From positions 1-44,618 of the forward strand of contig JAHQWL010000039.1 in the NCBI GenBank assembly GCA_029856155.1: a stretch of DNA of 44,618 nucleotides, in the 5' to 3' direction. A program made the position numbers and the translations under genes. Under the pieces are notes generated by a model, which saw nothing but the letters and a program-made list of their open reading frames with translations, did not search any database and had not been told where the DNA came from. Positions 17,703-25,858 of the stretch are shown one piece after another (within the stretch, counting starts at the first letter, position 1; the number at the start of each line of letters is the position of its first letter). This DNA comes from Promethearchaeia archaeon. Its GTDB lineage: Archaea; Asgardarchaeota; Lokiarchaeia; Sigyniarchaeales; SOKP01.

Positions 17703-17858
17703 ACCACTAAATTAGGTATGTCCTTAGACTTTATATATTAGGACAAATAATACATTCAAAAGACTAAATAACAAATGTAAGTTTGTATTAATACAATTTT
17801 TTATTTATTTAGATTAAATAATATTATTAGTTAATAAGAGATAGAACTAAAGATAAAA

Positions 17859-19601
17859 ATGATAATTAGAATAAATCCTCTCGAAAGTACAATTGAAATT
17901 TTCTATGAAAAATATATCCATCTTCACGGGTTTATCAAACTCGAGTCAGAAAGTGATAAAAAAAAATATTTTATCATTATCCAAATATTAAATGAGCAAA
18001 CAATTTCAGATTATGTCTTAACGAGGCAGAAGTTGAAAAATGTAAGAATTACAGAGTATATAACAGCCGAACTGGAGTCTGAATTACAGTATGTTATCCA
18101 AGGACGTCCAATTATTTGTACTGAAGTTGAAAAAAATAATGACAAAAAAACAGATCATGTTGTAAACGTCTTTTTCTTCATTGAAGATATTATGGAAAAG
18201 GGTGTATTAAAACCCCATTCCATGGAAATCTCTGAAATTCAAGATGATAAAGCTGATTATTTAGAAACAATTTTTACTCCTGAAGGTATATTTATGGGAA
18301 ATTTGGCCTCAGAATCAAAAGTGAACGTTTATTTCCCGTATGACTATTTAATGTATCATTTTTTCATTGCTGGAGCAACAGGAACGGGAAAATCAAATTT
18401 GAACCAAGTTTTTCTTGATGGTTTCCTTCAGCATAATGCAAAGGTTATTTTAAATGGAAAAGGAACAAAAATCTCTATGTTAGCAATAGATATGCATGAT
18501 GAATATGCTCTAGGATGTAATAACTATGGATTATATGATATCTGTAAAACTACTCAATATAGTAAGGAATTATTTGGAAAATGGTTTTATCTGTATCCAA
18601 ATAAAGGCATGCCTCCAGTTGAAATTAAAAATATGGCGGAACCATGTATTATTAATTATCAAGATATAAAACCTGAGGATCTTTTCGCAACTGGATCGTT
18701 TAATGATTTACAAGTGGGAGCCATTTTTTCAGCTTATAGAATGGATCCTGAAAATTATATAGAAAATTTATTAACTGATGGCTACAAACCACTTGGAGGT
18801 CATGATGACAGAACTATGGCAGCAATCAGGAGAAGGATGCATTGGTTAGAATATTCAGATATGTTTCGATCTAATGCTAGTAGTAAATTACCAAATATAG
18901 TAAAGAAATTGGAAAAGGGAGGAATCATAATTTTTAATTGCTCTATGATTTCTGATTTAGAGCAGTTCCTATTCAATGGAGTTTTAGCAAGAACATTATT
19001 TGATATTAGAAAGTCTCTTAAATCATCAACTGACTTAACAACTTTAGAGAGTAAGTTAGCTCAAACACTTCCTAAAAGTTTTTATAATAATTATAAACCT
19101 AATATTCAGAAGATATATTCAAAATCAAGCACATCATTAAAAGAACCAACTGAGATGCCTGTAATTATTTTTACAATTGAGGAAGCCCCCAGTATTCTAA
19201 GACCAGAAATGATGAAATACAGTAATGTATTCAAAGATATATCACGTCAGGGACGGAAATTCAATCTTGGTTTAGAAGTCATTTCACAACAATATTCACC
19301 AATTGATGATACAATACTATCAAATATGAATACCGTAATAAATCTGCCTTTAAGATCTGATACAGAAAAAACTGTAGCTGCCAAATCGCTAGGAGGAGGT
19401 ATCCAGTATAGCGACATTGAATCATTAACAGGAACTAGGGGAATCGCATTAATTTCCGGGATATGGCTTACTAACTTTCAGAAGTTAAGAATCCCACTAT
19501 ATGATGACTATTTCATGAATACGTCAAAAAAGTTTTATGAAGATTTCATAAAAAAGAGGGCTTCCCAAGGTAGTAATCCTCCTCCAACAGGACTCCCTTA
19601 A
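17859..19601 (+). CDS. herA: HerA-type hexameric DNA translocase/helicase
   Basis: 580 residues from ATG 17859. HerA is a FtsK-HerA superfamily ATPase that forms a hexamer, partners with the NurA nuclease and helps Mre11-Rad50 make 3' overhangs. An N-terminal barrel-like domain (about 1-150) is followed by Walker A GATGTGKSN (about 171-179), IDMHDEY (about 209-215, the usual D-x-H-x-E-Y), Walker B-like VIIFTIEEA (about 432-440), and SRQGRKFNLGLEVISQQYS with the arginine region (about 465-483). The C-terminus RIPLYDDYF is typical. The nurA gene follows immediately. It begins 156 bases after the helicase stop and may have its own promoter. Confidence 0.93.
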   Translation: MIIRINPLESTIEIFYEKYIHLHGFIKLESESDKKKYFIIIQILNEQTISDYVLTRQKLKNVRITEYITAELESELQYVIQGRPIICTEVEKNNDKKTDHVVNVFFFIEDIMEKGVLKPHSMEISEIQDDKADYLETIFTPEGIFMGNLASESKVNVYFPYDYLMYHFFIAGATGTGKSNLNQVFLDGFLQHNAKVILNGKGTKISMLAIDMHDEYALGCNNYGLYDICKTTQYSKELFGKWFYLYPNKGMPPVEIKNMAEPCIINYQDIKPEDLFATGSFNDLQVGAIFSAYRMDPENYIENLLTDGYKPLGGHDDRTMAAIRRRMHWLEYSDMFRSNASSKLPNIVKKLEKGGIIIFNCSMISDLEQFLFNGVLARTLFDIRKSLKSSTDLTTLESKLAQTLPKSFYNNYKPNIQKIYSKSSTSLKEPTEMPVIIFTIEEAPSILRPEMMKYSNVFKDISRQGRKFNLGLEVISQQYSPIDDTILSNMNTVINLPLRSDTEKTVAAKSLGGGIQYSDIESLTGTRGIALISGIWLTNFQKLRIPLYDDYFMNTSKKFYEDFIKKRASQGSNPPPTGLP

Positions 19602-19620
19602 GAAGTTTATATCTATACCA

Positions 19621-19627
19621 AAGGTGA
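19621..19627 (+). promoter_or_regulatory. Shine-Dalgarno motif of nurA
   Basis: AAGGTGA between herA and nurA. Its last three bases are the in-frame TGA that closes the nurA frame. Exactly six bases later is ATA at 19634. No ATG, GTG or TTG lies within reach. Confidence 0.75.
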
Positions 19628-19633
19628 ATAATA

Positions 19634-20830
19634 ATATCTTTCGATTTTGAATTAATTTCACTCGAAAAGTCTTTTGAAGAAAGACCTAATAGATCAATTG
19701 ATGAAGAAGTCAAAAAGTTTAAGGAATATATTCAAGAAAGAAGAGTGAAATGGACAGAAGAAGAAAAAATCGAATTAGAAACAGATAAATTTGACAATGA
19801 TGAAAGTCTTAAAAATACTAATTCCATATTTATTGAAATGCCTCATCATATAATTGAGGGTGAATTAACAGAATATATCGATGATGGTTATAAAGTGATA
19901 GGGTTTGATGAGAGTTCAAATACATTTAGCGGTACTTATGCTAGATTAGCATCATTTAAATTTGGAGAGTGTCAGATTATGTTCAAAAATGGTGAATATC
20001 ATATAGAAAAAATCATGTACAAGCCAATTAGTACCTATATTGAAGATAATGAACACAAACTCATCATTTATCAAACTGTAATTGAAAATTTTATAAAAAC
20101 TATTAAAAGAGACTTCTATATTGGCAAATTAAAAGACAAGGTAGATAAGCTAATCGTTTGGTATAATTCAACATATAAAAAAAAAATTGAAGACCATATC
20201 AATGCTCATGATTTTTATTATCCTACTTTAGGTCATGTGATTGATAGAATAAGAACTGCTGATGAAATTTTAAAAACTCTTATTCGAATTAAAGATGAAA
20301 GTAATTGGGGGAAAAAGAAAAATATTGTATTTCTTGGTGATGGAATACAAATGTTTCGCCGGCATATTTTCCCCCCAAGTGCTTTTACTGAATTTTTTTA
20401 TCGATTTATTGAGACCTATGAAATCAAGTATTATAGTTTTTCAAAAACTTGTCGTTTACGGGATGCACAAGGTAATTTTATATTACCAATTTGGGCAGAG
20501 ATATTAGAGAAAAGTAACTTTTTAATTGAATTACCTGATCTCTCAATTTATACTAAAAGTAAAGCATATATAACAAGATTGCAGGAAGAGAACTCTGCTC
20601 TTAGATTTGATATTTGTGATTATTTAGATACGAAGGATGCTATAAATGCTCTTAAAAATTTAATACCTTATTCTCCACGAGGATATCCTTTGTGTTTAAA
20701 TGGCGCGCATGAAGCTAGTACTTTACTAGTGTCCGAATACAACAAATTAGAGGCTGCCTTTTTGGAGCTTCAGTTCAACAAAAAAACTAAAAAATACACA
20801 CAAGAATGGAGGAAAAAAGTATTAGGATAG
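19634..20830 (+). CDS. nurA: NurA 5'-3' nuclease, probable ATA start
   Basis: 398 residues if started at ATA 19634. NurA is a Mn-dependent RNase H-fold nuclease that digests the 5' strand together with HerA. Visible: the first acidic motif VIGFDESS followed by GTYARLASFKFG (about 90-110), the second acidic region IVFLGDGIQMFRR (about 230-242), YSFSKTCRLRDAQGN, and the C-terminal GYPLCLNGAHEASTLLVSEYNKLE. The first standard start codon is GTG 19745, but the frame is open and protein-like for 37 more codons upstream (SFDFELISLEKSFEERPN and on). There is no ATG, GTG or TTG there, and AAGGTGA stands six bases before ATA. Second gene of the resection operon. Confidence 0.88.
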   Translation: MSFDFELISLEKSFEERPNRSIDEEVKKFKEYIQERRVKWTEEEKIELETDKFDNDESLKNTNSIFIEMPHHIIEGELTEYIDDGYKVIGFDESSNTFSGTYARLASFKFGECQIMFKNGEYHIEKIMYKPISTYIEDNEHKLIIYQTVIENFIKTIKRDFYIGKLKDKVDKLIVWYNSTYKKKIEDHINAHDFYYPTLGHVIDRIRTADEILKTLIRIKDESNWGKKKNIVFLGDGIQMFRRHIFPPSAFTEFFYRFIETYEIKYYSFSKTCRLRDAQGNFILPIWAEILEKSNFLIELPDLSIYTKSKAYITRLQEENSALRFDICDYLDTKDAINALKNLIPYSPRGYPLCLNGAHEASTLLVSEYNKLEAAFLELQFNKKTKKYTQEWRKKVLG

Positions 20831-20877
20831 TAAAATTTTTATTAATGTTACTAAAATAAAACAGAGATGTATTTAAA

Positions 20878-22185
20878 ATGGTTAAGATAATTCATATGGC
20901 AGATACTCATCTTGGGTATAGAGCAAGGAGAGGAACAATTAATAAGTGGGCGATTGATAATTATTCAAAACCTTATGAACAAGAAATTTATGATTGCTTT
21001 TTATCTGTCATGGAACAGATTTCTAAAATTAAAGGCATCGATTTTCTTGTTCACTGTGGCGACATTTTTCATCAACCTTCTCAATATAGTTCATATCCAC
21101 CTCCTGAACCCGCAAGAAGAATTTTAATACAAGGTTTACAAATTTTTTTTGATAATACAAAAAATCAAGTTCCATTTATATATATTGAAGGAAATCATGG
21201 AGTTTTTCGGGGATATGAATATACTCCCTTAGAATCACATCTTAATAAAGATCAATATCCAAACCTATATTATTTTAAAGAGCGAGATCTAATAGAAGCC
21301 ATTAAATCAAATATTCCATTATCCTTAGAATTCGCTGATAAGAAAGTAAGATTCTATTTATTTCCATATTTCGAATTTAAAAGTTTTGAAACTTATACAT
21401 CTGCTTATGATAATTGGATAAAAAACCAACAACCAAAGGATAACAAATACATTAATATTGCCGTAGCTCACGGTTCTGCGAGCGATGATACATTACACAG
21501 CAAAGTTAATTCTGATGATTTTAACTATGATTATGTTGCTTTAGGGCATGAACATGGATATAAACGTTTATCAAAAAATCATTACTATTCGGGAGGGTTA
21601 TTACCTCTGAATTTCAAAGAAAGGTACGAAAATCAAGGTTATCTCATTGTAGATATTAATGAGAGTACAAAAGAATTAATAGTGAAAAGAATCTCTACGG
21701 ATGAATTACTAAAGAGACCATTTGGAATTATAGATATTGATGCTAAAGCTAAATATTCCATTACAGATCTAGAAAACCACATTTTAAATGAAATAAATAA
21801 GTTTATGGGAGAAGGGAATTTCAATCATCAGACATCTGCTAGGTTAAAATTAAATATTAAAGGTGAAATGACATTTGAGAAGAATTGGCAAATTAATGAG
21901 ATGATGGCTAAAATTCGAAGAAATTTATTTTCTCATCCTGATGAACATAACATATTGCAATTAATCTGGAAAGTGTTGGATATTTCTGAAACTCTTGAAG
22001 ATGATCTAAGTACAGGATTAATTCTCGATTATATCCTTGAAAAGCCAGATGATGAATTTAAAACTTTTGTGAGAGAAAAACTGAGTGAAGATGAAACAGA
22101 ATATGATATTGAAAAGTTAACTGATTATGGGATGAACGCGATAAAGAGAGCCCTAAGACTAATGGAGAAAGAAAAAGAGGTATAG
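20878..22185 (+). CDS. mre11: Mre11 DNA repair nuclease
   Basis: 435 residues from ATG 20878. Metallophosphoesterase nuclease that, with Rad50, processes double-strand breaks. Phosphoesterase motifs: ADTHLGY (7-13), VHCGDIFH (about 57-64), EGNHG (about 104-108), VAHGS (about 199-203), and ALGHEHGYKR (about 221-230). The archaeal norm in the last motif is G-H-x-H, and this fits as GHEH. The C-terminal part is helical and charged, expected to bind the Rad50 coiled-coil base. It follows nurA by 47 bases and ends 7 bases before rad50. Confidence 0.96.
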   Translation: MVKIIHMADTHLGYRARRGTINKWAIDNYSKPYEQEIYDCFLSVMEQISKIKGIDFLVHCGDIFHQPSQYSSYPPPEPARRILIQGLQIFFDNTKNQVPFIYIEGNHGVFRGYEYTPLESHLNKDQYPNLYYFKERDLIEAIKSNIPLSLEFADKKVRFYLFPYFEFKSFETYTSAYDNWIKNQQPKDNKYINIAVAHGSASDDTLHSKVNSDDFNYDYVALGHEHGYKRLSKNHYYSGGLLPLNFKERYENQGYLIVDINESTKELIVKRISTDELLKRPFGIIDIDAKAKYSITDLENHILNEINKFMGEGNFNHQTSARLKLNIKGEMTFEKNWQINEMMAKIRRNLFSHPDEHNILQLIWKVLDISETLEDDLSTGLILDYILEKPDDEFKTFVREKLSEDETEYDIEKLTDYGMNAIKRALRLMEKEKEV

Positions 22186-22192
22186 CCTATCT

Positions 22193-24286
22193 ATGTTGCT
22201 CACTAAGCTTACTTTTAAGAATTTCATGGGTTATAAACAATTAAATTTGCCAAAAGGGGGCGAAGATTTGCCCAATGGACTGATACTTATAAGCGGAAAA
22301 AATTCTTATGGAAAATCAACAATCTTGGAGGGAATTCTTTTTGCATTTTTTGGACCGAGGATCTTTAAAGGAAGAAACGCAGAATCATTTATAACCTATG
22401 GCGCGCAAAAATCCGAGATCTATGTGTATTTCACCCTTGACAAGAAAAAATATTATATCTTTCGAAAATGGGGTAGAACAGGAAGTATTACAACAAAATT
22501 ATTTGAATTACCAGAAAATAAGACAAACTATCAGGAAGTAAAACGTTTTAATGTTGAAAAATTTTTTGAAATTTCATCAGAACAAGCAATGAGTACTGTT
22601 TTCGTTCGCCAAGGAGAGGTAGAAGAATTGGCTAATAAAAAAGGAGCAGAGTTACGAGAGATGTTAATTGATTTATTTCGTTTGAATATTATTGATGTTG
22701 CTCTTTCTTTTTTAGATAATGAATCTAAAGGAAAAAAATATGAAAAAGAAAATCTTGAAAAATCAAGGGTACCCATAGAGAGGATTAAAGAAGATATCTA
22801 TCATATAGAAAAAGAAAATAATCAATTCAAAGATATTATTACAGAAAAAGAGAAAAAAAAAGATATTTTTGAACAAGAAATTAGGGATTTTCCTACAAAT
22901 GAATTAATCTCAGAGTTAGAAAATTTATATAATCAAAAGGAAATTGCACATGATAAATATTTATCATATGAAAATGATTTTAAAGCAAAAATCAAGAAAA
23001 CAGATCTAAATCTTGATGATTTTGATTCTCAAGATACAATTTTTAATAAAATAAAATCATTAGAAGAGAATGACTTAAGATTAAAAAGAAATAAAGATAA
23101 ATTAGACAAGAAAAGAGAAGCAACATTTAGAGGTTTAGGGAAAACAAAGGGAAGAATAGAAGACATAAAAAAATCTATGAATAAAATGGAGAAAAGTCTA
23201 AAATTTACGAAAAAGAAAGAGGGAAAAGAAATTGCTCAATGTCCGACTTGCCAAAATGAGTTGACAAAAGAGCATTATGATGAAATGATTATGAAATTCA
23301 CTAATGATATTAAAATTAATCAAGATAGGATTGATTCCATCACTCAAATTTTGGCTAATTTTGATAAGGAGATAAAACCGCTTCAAGATAAATTAGATAA
23401 AATTAAAAAAAACATAACAATATATCAAGTTCTTAAAGATGATTTCCAGAATTATAAAAAATATGAATCTGAATCAAAAAAAATTGAAAATGAGATAAAA
23501 ATTTTTCTTTCGAAAAATGGAACTAAATTTAAAGATTCGAGTATCGAAGGGATCAAAAAACTATCAATTGAAAAGGAGAAATTCTCTACAGAGCTTAAAG
23601 CTCTATTAAATGATTTAAAAGAGAAACAAACAAAACTTCAAAATAATCAAGAAAGAATAGAAAAATTACAAAATGAAATTCAAAAAATGAAAGATTTAGC
23701 AAAAAAAATCGGGGAATTTGAAGTTGATATAGATCATATTAATAAAGCAAAAGAATTTGTCCGTAGATTTGTAACTGAATATATGGTTGTAAAACGGTTA
23801 GTGAAAAACATTGCGTTAACTACTGATAAATATATAAAAGATTTTACGTCTGGACAATATAGTGATTTACTACTTGATTTAAGTGGAACAAGAAAAACAG
23901 GGTTGTCTCTTAGAATTAGAGATAATTATAATGGAGAATATGAATCCACAGAGATTCTTTCAGGAGGAGATCGCACTGCTTTAGGAATTGCGTTACGTCT
24001 CGCAATATCGGAATTAATGAGTACAATTCGTCCCACAAAAGATTCACCAAGAAAAAATCCAAAAGTTGACTTTCTTCTATTAGATGAACCATTAGCAGCT
24101 TTGGATGAAACTCGAAGAGAGCGAATTCTCAAGCATTTAATAAAATCTAAATCATTTTCTCAAATTTTTCTTATTACTCATACTACCATCCCACATGATA
24201 TATCTACTTCCAAAATAGTTGTTGAAAAAGATTTGTCTACAGGAATAAGCCGAGCTAGATATGAAAAACCCTCAATGATTATTTAA
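22193..24286 (+). CDS. rad50: Rad50 SMC-like ATPase (short coiled coil)
   Basis: 697 residues from ATG 22193; the GAGG at 22177 sits within the end of mre11. The partner ATPase of Mre11, it tethers DNA ends and gates the nuclease. Walker A GKNSYGKST (about 34-42), Q-loop VFVRQGEVEEL (about 137-147), zinc hook CPTC (about 350-353), ABC signature LSGGDRTALGIALRL (about 587-601), Walker B DFLLLDEPLAALD (about 625-637), and the switch histidine in ITHTTI. The two coiled-coil arms (about 170-345 and 357-530) are shorter than in characterised archaeal Rad50 proteins of about 860-880 residues. Last gene of the operon. Confidence 0.96.
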   Translation: MLLTKLTFKNFMGYKQLNLPKGGEDLPNGLILISGKNSYGKSTILEGILFAFFGPRIFKGRNAESFITYGAQKSEIYVYFTLDKKKYYIFRKWGRTGSITTKLFELPENKTNYQEVKRFNVEKFFEISSEQAMSTVFVRQGEVEELANKKGAELREMLIDLFRLNIIDVALSFLDNESKGKKYEKENLEKSRVPIERIKEDIYHIEKENNQFKDIITEKEKKKDIFEQEIRDFPTNELISELENLYNQKEIAHDKYLSYENDFKAKIKKTDLNLDDFDSQDTIFNKIKSLEENDLRLKRNKDKLDKKREATFRGLGKTKGRIEDIKKSMNKMEKSLKFTKKKEGKEIAQCPTCQNELTKEHYDEMIMKFTNDIKINQDRIDSITQILANFDKEIKPLQDKLDKIKKNITIYQVLKDDFQNYKKYESESKKIENEIKIFLSKNGTKFKDSSIEGIKKLSIEKEKFSTELKALLNDLKEKQTKLQNNQERIEKLQNEIQKMKDLAKKIGEFEVDIDHINKAKEFVRRFVTEYMVVKRLVKNIALTTDKYIKDFTSGQYSDLLLDLSGTRKTGLSLRIRDNYNGEYESTEILSGGDRTALGIALRLAISELMSTIRPTKDSPRKNPKVDFLLLDEPLAALDETRRERILKHLIKSKSFSQIFLITHTTIPHDISTSKIVVEKDLSTGISRARYEKPSMII

Positions 24287-24312
24287 AAAATTAAATTTAC
24301 ATGTAGAAATAG

Positions 24313-24361
24313 AAAATAAAAAAAAAGGTTTTTTAAGCAAGGAGATTTATAAATCTCTTGC
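24313..24361 (-). terminator. Hairpin/oligo-T terminator overlapping the histone stop
   Basis: On the minus strand GCAAGAGATTTA and TAAATCTCCTTGC pair with one bulged base. The TAA stop of the histone-fold gene lies at the centre of the palindrome, so the last codons form half of the stem. Downstream are A6 and CC, then a run of T (24326-24318). On the plus strand a T6 run at 24329-24334 may serve rad50. Confidence 0.55.
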
Positions 24362-24541
24362 CTTTACTGTCTTTCTATTATTAGCTTTTGCTCGTCTTAT
24401 AGCATTATCAAGATGTTCCATTATGATTGCATTTAAAGTGTCCCCATCAAGAACACCACTGCTAGTGTTGCACCCTTTACCCTTAATAAATTCTCTTACT
24501 TTAGATTTAACATACAAAGGTTCTGAAGCCTTTTTCGCCAT
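24347..24541 (-). CDS. Short histone-fold protein, face-to-face histone type
   Basis: 64 residues, ATG 24541, with GAGG nine bases upstream. Basic, compact DNA-binding protein. After MAKKASEPLYVKSKVREFIK comes a loop (KGCNTSSGVLDGD), one long central helix (TLNAIIMEHLDNAIRRAKAN), and the histone-fold end motif RKTVKARD (R-x-T-x4-D), which pairs with the central helix in all histone folds. The first helix, beginning with the FVKSKV-type start, matches the minimal prokaryotic histones reported to form face-to-face tetramers rather than nucleosome-like dimers. The assignment to that subgroup is by eye. On the same strand as Alba, another chromatin protein, 421 bases upstream. Confidence 0.72.
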   Translation of the reverse strand: MAKKASEPLYVKSKVREFIKGKGCNTSSGVLDGDTLNAIIMEHLDNAIRRAKANNRKTVKARDL

Positions 24542-24961
24542 TTTTATCTTCCTCTTTTAGAATTTTTTTAGTGATTTAATTAAAATCGGATTTAAAATTG
24601 AAACAAATTATGTTTTGTTAATTATTATTTTCCTAGCTGTATTATTAAATGTTTGTGATTTTAGCAAAAAATTCATAATTTCCCTTCTATTTCAAGAAAA
24701 CTGACAGAAATCATACAATTTTAGTTTACAAAGAGATTTATTAATAAGATAATATCTTTTTAAATAATAACCGTTTAATAAAAATCATTCTTCTCTTCTT
24801 TCATAAATAAAATATAATTAAAGAATTATCATAATTTTGTTTTTTAAGTAAAAAATATTTTTAAAGAAGCAATTTAGAATAAATTGAGTGTATTAAAATA
24901 CTTAAAAAAAAAGTAAAAAATGTGTTATTTTGATTCAGCGAATTTAAGTCAATTCTACTGT
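24542..24961. other. 420-base AT-rich intergenic region between the histone-fold gene and alba
   Basis: No open frame of credible coding character, tRNA or clear small RNA seen. It holds the ribosome-binding site of the histone-fold gene at the low end, the alba terminator at the high end, and presumably the histone promoter. A TTTAAAAAG-type box on the minus strand near 24760 is a possible TATA element but cannot be confirmed. Confidence 0.5.
24904..24920 (-). terminator. Oligo-T terminator downstream of alba
   Basis: On the minus strand T6, AC and T9 follow the alba stop by about 40 bases. Two T runs in series are a common archaeal termination signal. No stable stem is seen. Confidence 0.5.
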
Positions 24962-25240
24962 TTATTTCGGTGGAGCAAGTACAATTTCAATGCTTGAAAC
25001 ATTATTATTTTGTCCATTTTCTCCTTCTAATTGTTCAGTGCTTAATTTAATGTCCTTATATTCTGTACCTTTTAAGAATCGATTTCTCAAGATTTCACAT
25101 ACATCAACAGCATGAGAAATAGCTCTACCTCGAGCTTTAACTGTACAGTCCTCGCCTTTATTAAGGATCATCATAGTGGCCATCACATAGTTCATGGTTG
25201 GGCGACGACCAACAAAGACAGCATTTTCTTCTTTTGCCAT
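24962..25240 (-). CDS. albA: Alba chromatin / nucleic-acid-binding protein
   Basis: 92 residues, standard length. Alba dimers coat DNA and RNA in archaea. The family signatures are complete: VFVGRRPTMNYVMATMMIL (about 8-26), KARGRAISHAVDVCEILRNRF (about 35-55, with the RNA/DNA-contacting basic residues), and the C-terminal strand VSSIEIVLAPP. The lysine that aligns with Sulfolobus Lys16 (FVGKKP) is Arg here (FVGRRP), so acetylation control of the type described there would not apply to that position. ATG start with GAGG eight bases upstream. Single gene between its own T-run terminator and an upstream region with an ATTACGTAAT palindrome. Confidence 0.95.
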   Translation of the reverse strand: MAKEENAVFVGRRPTMNYVMATMMILNKGEDCTVKARGRAISHAVDVCEILRNRFLKGTEYKDIKLSTEQLEGENGQNNNVSSIEIVLAPPK

Positions 25241-25347
25241 TTTAATTTCCTCTTTAGTTTTTAATTTTTAATTGTATTCCTTTACTTTTTTTGCTAACTT
25301 GCGTTTGCGTATTACGTTTTGTAGTTTTATTGTATTTTTGAAGTTAA

Positions 25348-25357
25348 ATTACGTAAT
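25348..25357. promoter_or_regulatory. Palindrome ATTACGTAAT upstream of alba
   Basis: A perfect 10-base palindrome about 110 bases before the alba start. A half-site ATTACGT recurs at 25311-25317. CG dinucleotides are rare in the surrounding AT-rich gap, so the pair stands out. An operator role is inference only. Confidence 0.35.
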
Positions 25358-25495
25358 AACATTTTCTTGAAATTTTAGAAATGTTTTAAATTTTATTATC
25401 AGATTAATATGGATTCTATATATTTTAAAAAAATCTAAGATATAGGGGATATTTCCTAATAAAAATAGAAAAAAAAGAGATTTAAATTCAGAAAT

Positions 25496-25711
25496 TTATA
25501 TTCCTTTTAGTTTTACACCAAGATAAAACAAAAACCATGTGAGGAAAAATAGTATTAATACTATAATGCTCCATCCATGGTATCCCGCTAATTCAAAGTT
25601 TGGTAACAAACTGGGACTTAGAAAAATCATATCAATCAAGATAAATAGTCCGAATGCCATTAAGATAAACGTAAGGATTACTATAAATTTGCTTGGTGGG
25701 GTCCATCCCAT
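25496..25711 (-). CDS. Small two-span membrane protein
   Basis: 71 residues from ATG 25711, with AGGTG seven bases upstream. Two hydrophobic segments (about 9-31 and 46-66) are joined by a short loop containing PNFELAGYHGW. The N-terminus starts MGWTPPSKF and the C-terminus is basic (KLKGI). The clear ribosome-binding site and amphipathic layout favour this frame over the overlapping plus-strand frame at 25539. It lies between alba and signal peptidase on the same strand. No family recognised. Confidence 0.65.
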   Translation of the reverse strand: MGWTPPSKFIVILTFILMAFGLFILIDMIFLSPSLLPNFELAGYHGWSIIVLILFFLTWFLFYLGVKLKGI

Positions 25712-25858
25712 TTATTTACACCTAAGTTTTTTCTTTATTATTACAATTATTTTTTAAATTTATATTAAGTAATTATTTGACATAATATTTTATAAATCGA
25801 TATTAAATTTTTTAATAGATGAATAATTTATTCATAGTTATTAATTAGATTGAATTTT

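Noticed and set aside
17719..17745. Inverted repeat TGTCCT ... AGGACA after the helicase gene
   Set aside because: Only six base pairs with a long loop and no T run after it; too weak to call a terminator or regulatory RNA.
24542..24961. Possible box C/D guide RNA between the histone-fold gene and alba
   Set aside because: A CTGA is present near 24702, but no good C box or second pair lies at the right distance.
25539..25757. Plus-strand frame of 72 codons opposite the small membrane protein
   Set aside because: No ribosome-binding site, whereas the minus-strand frame has AGGTG in good position and a clean two-span layout.
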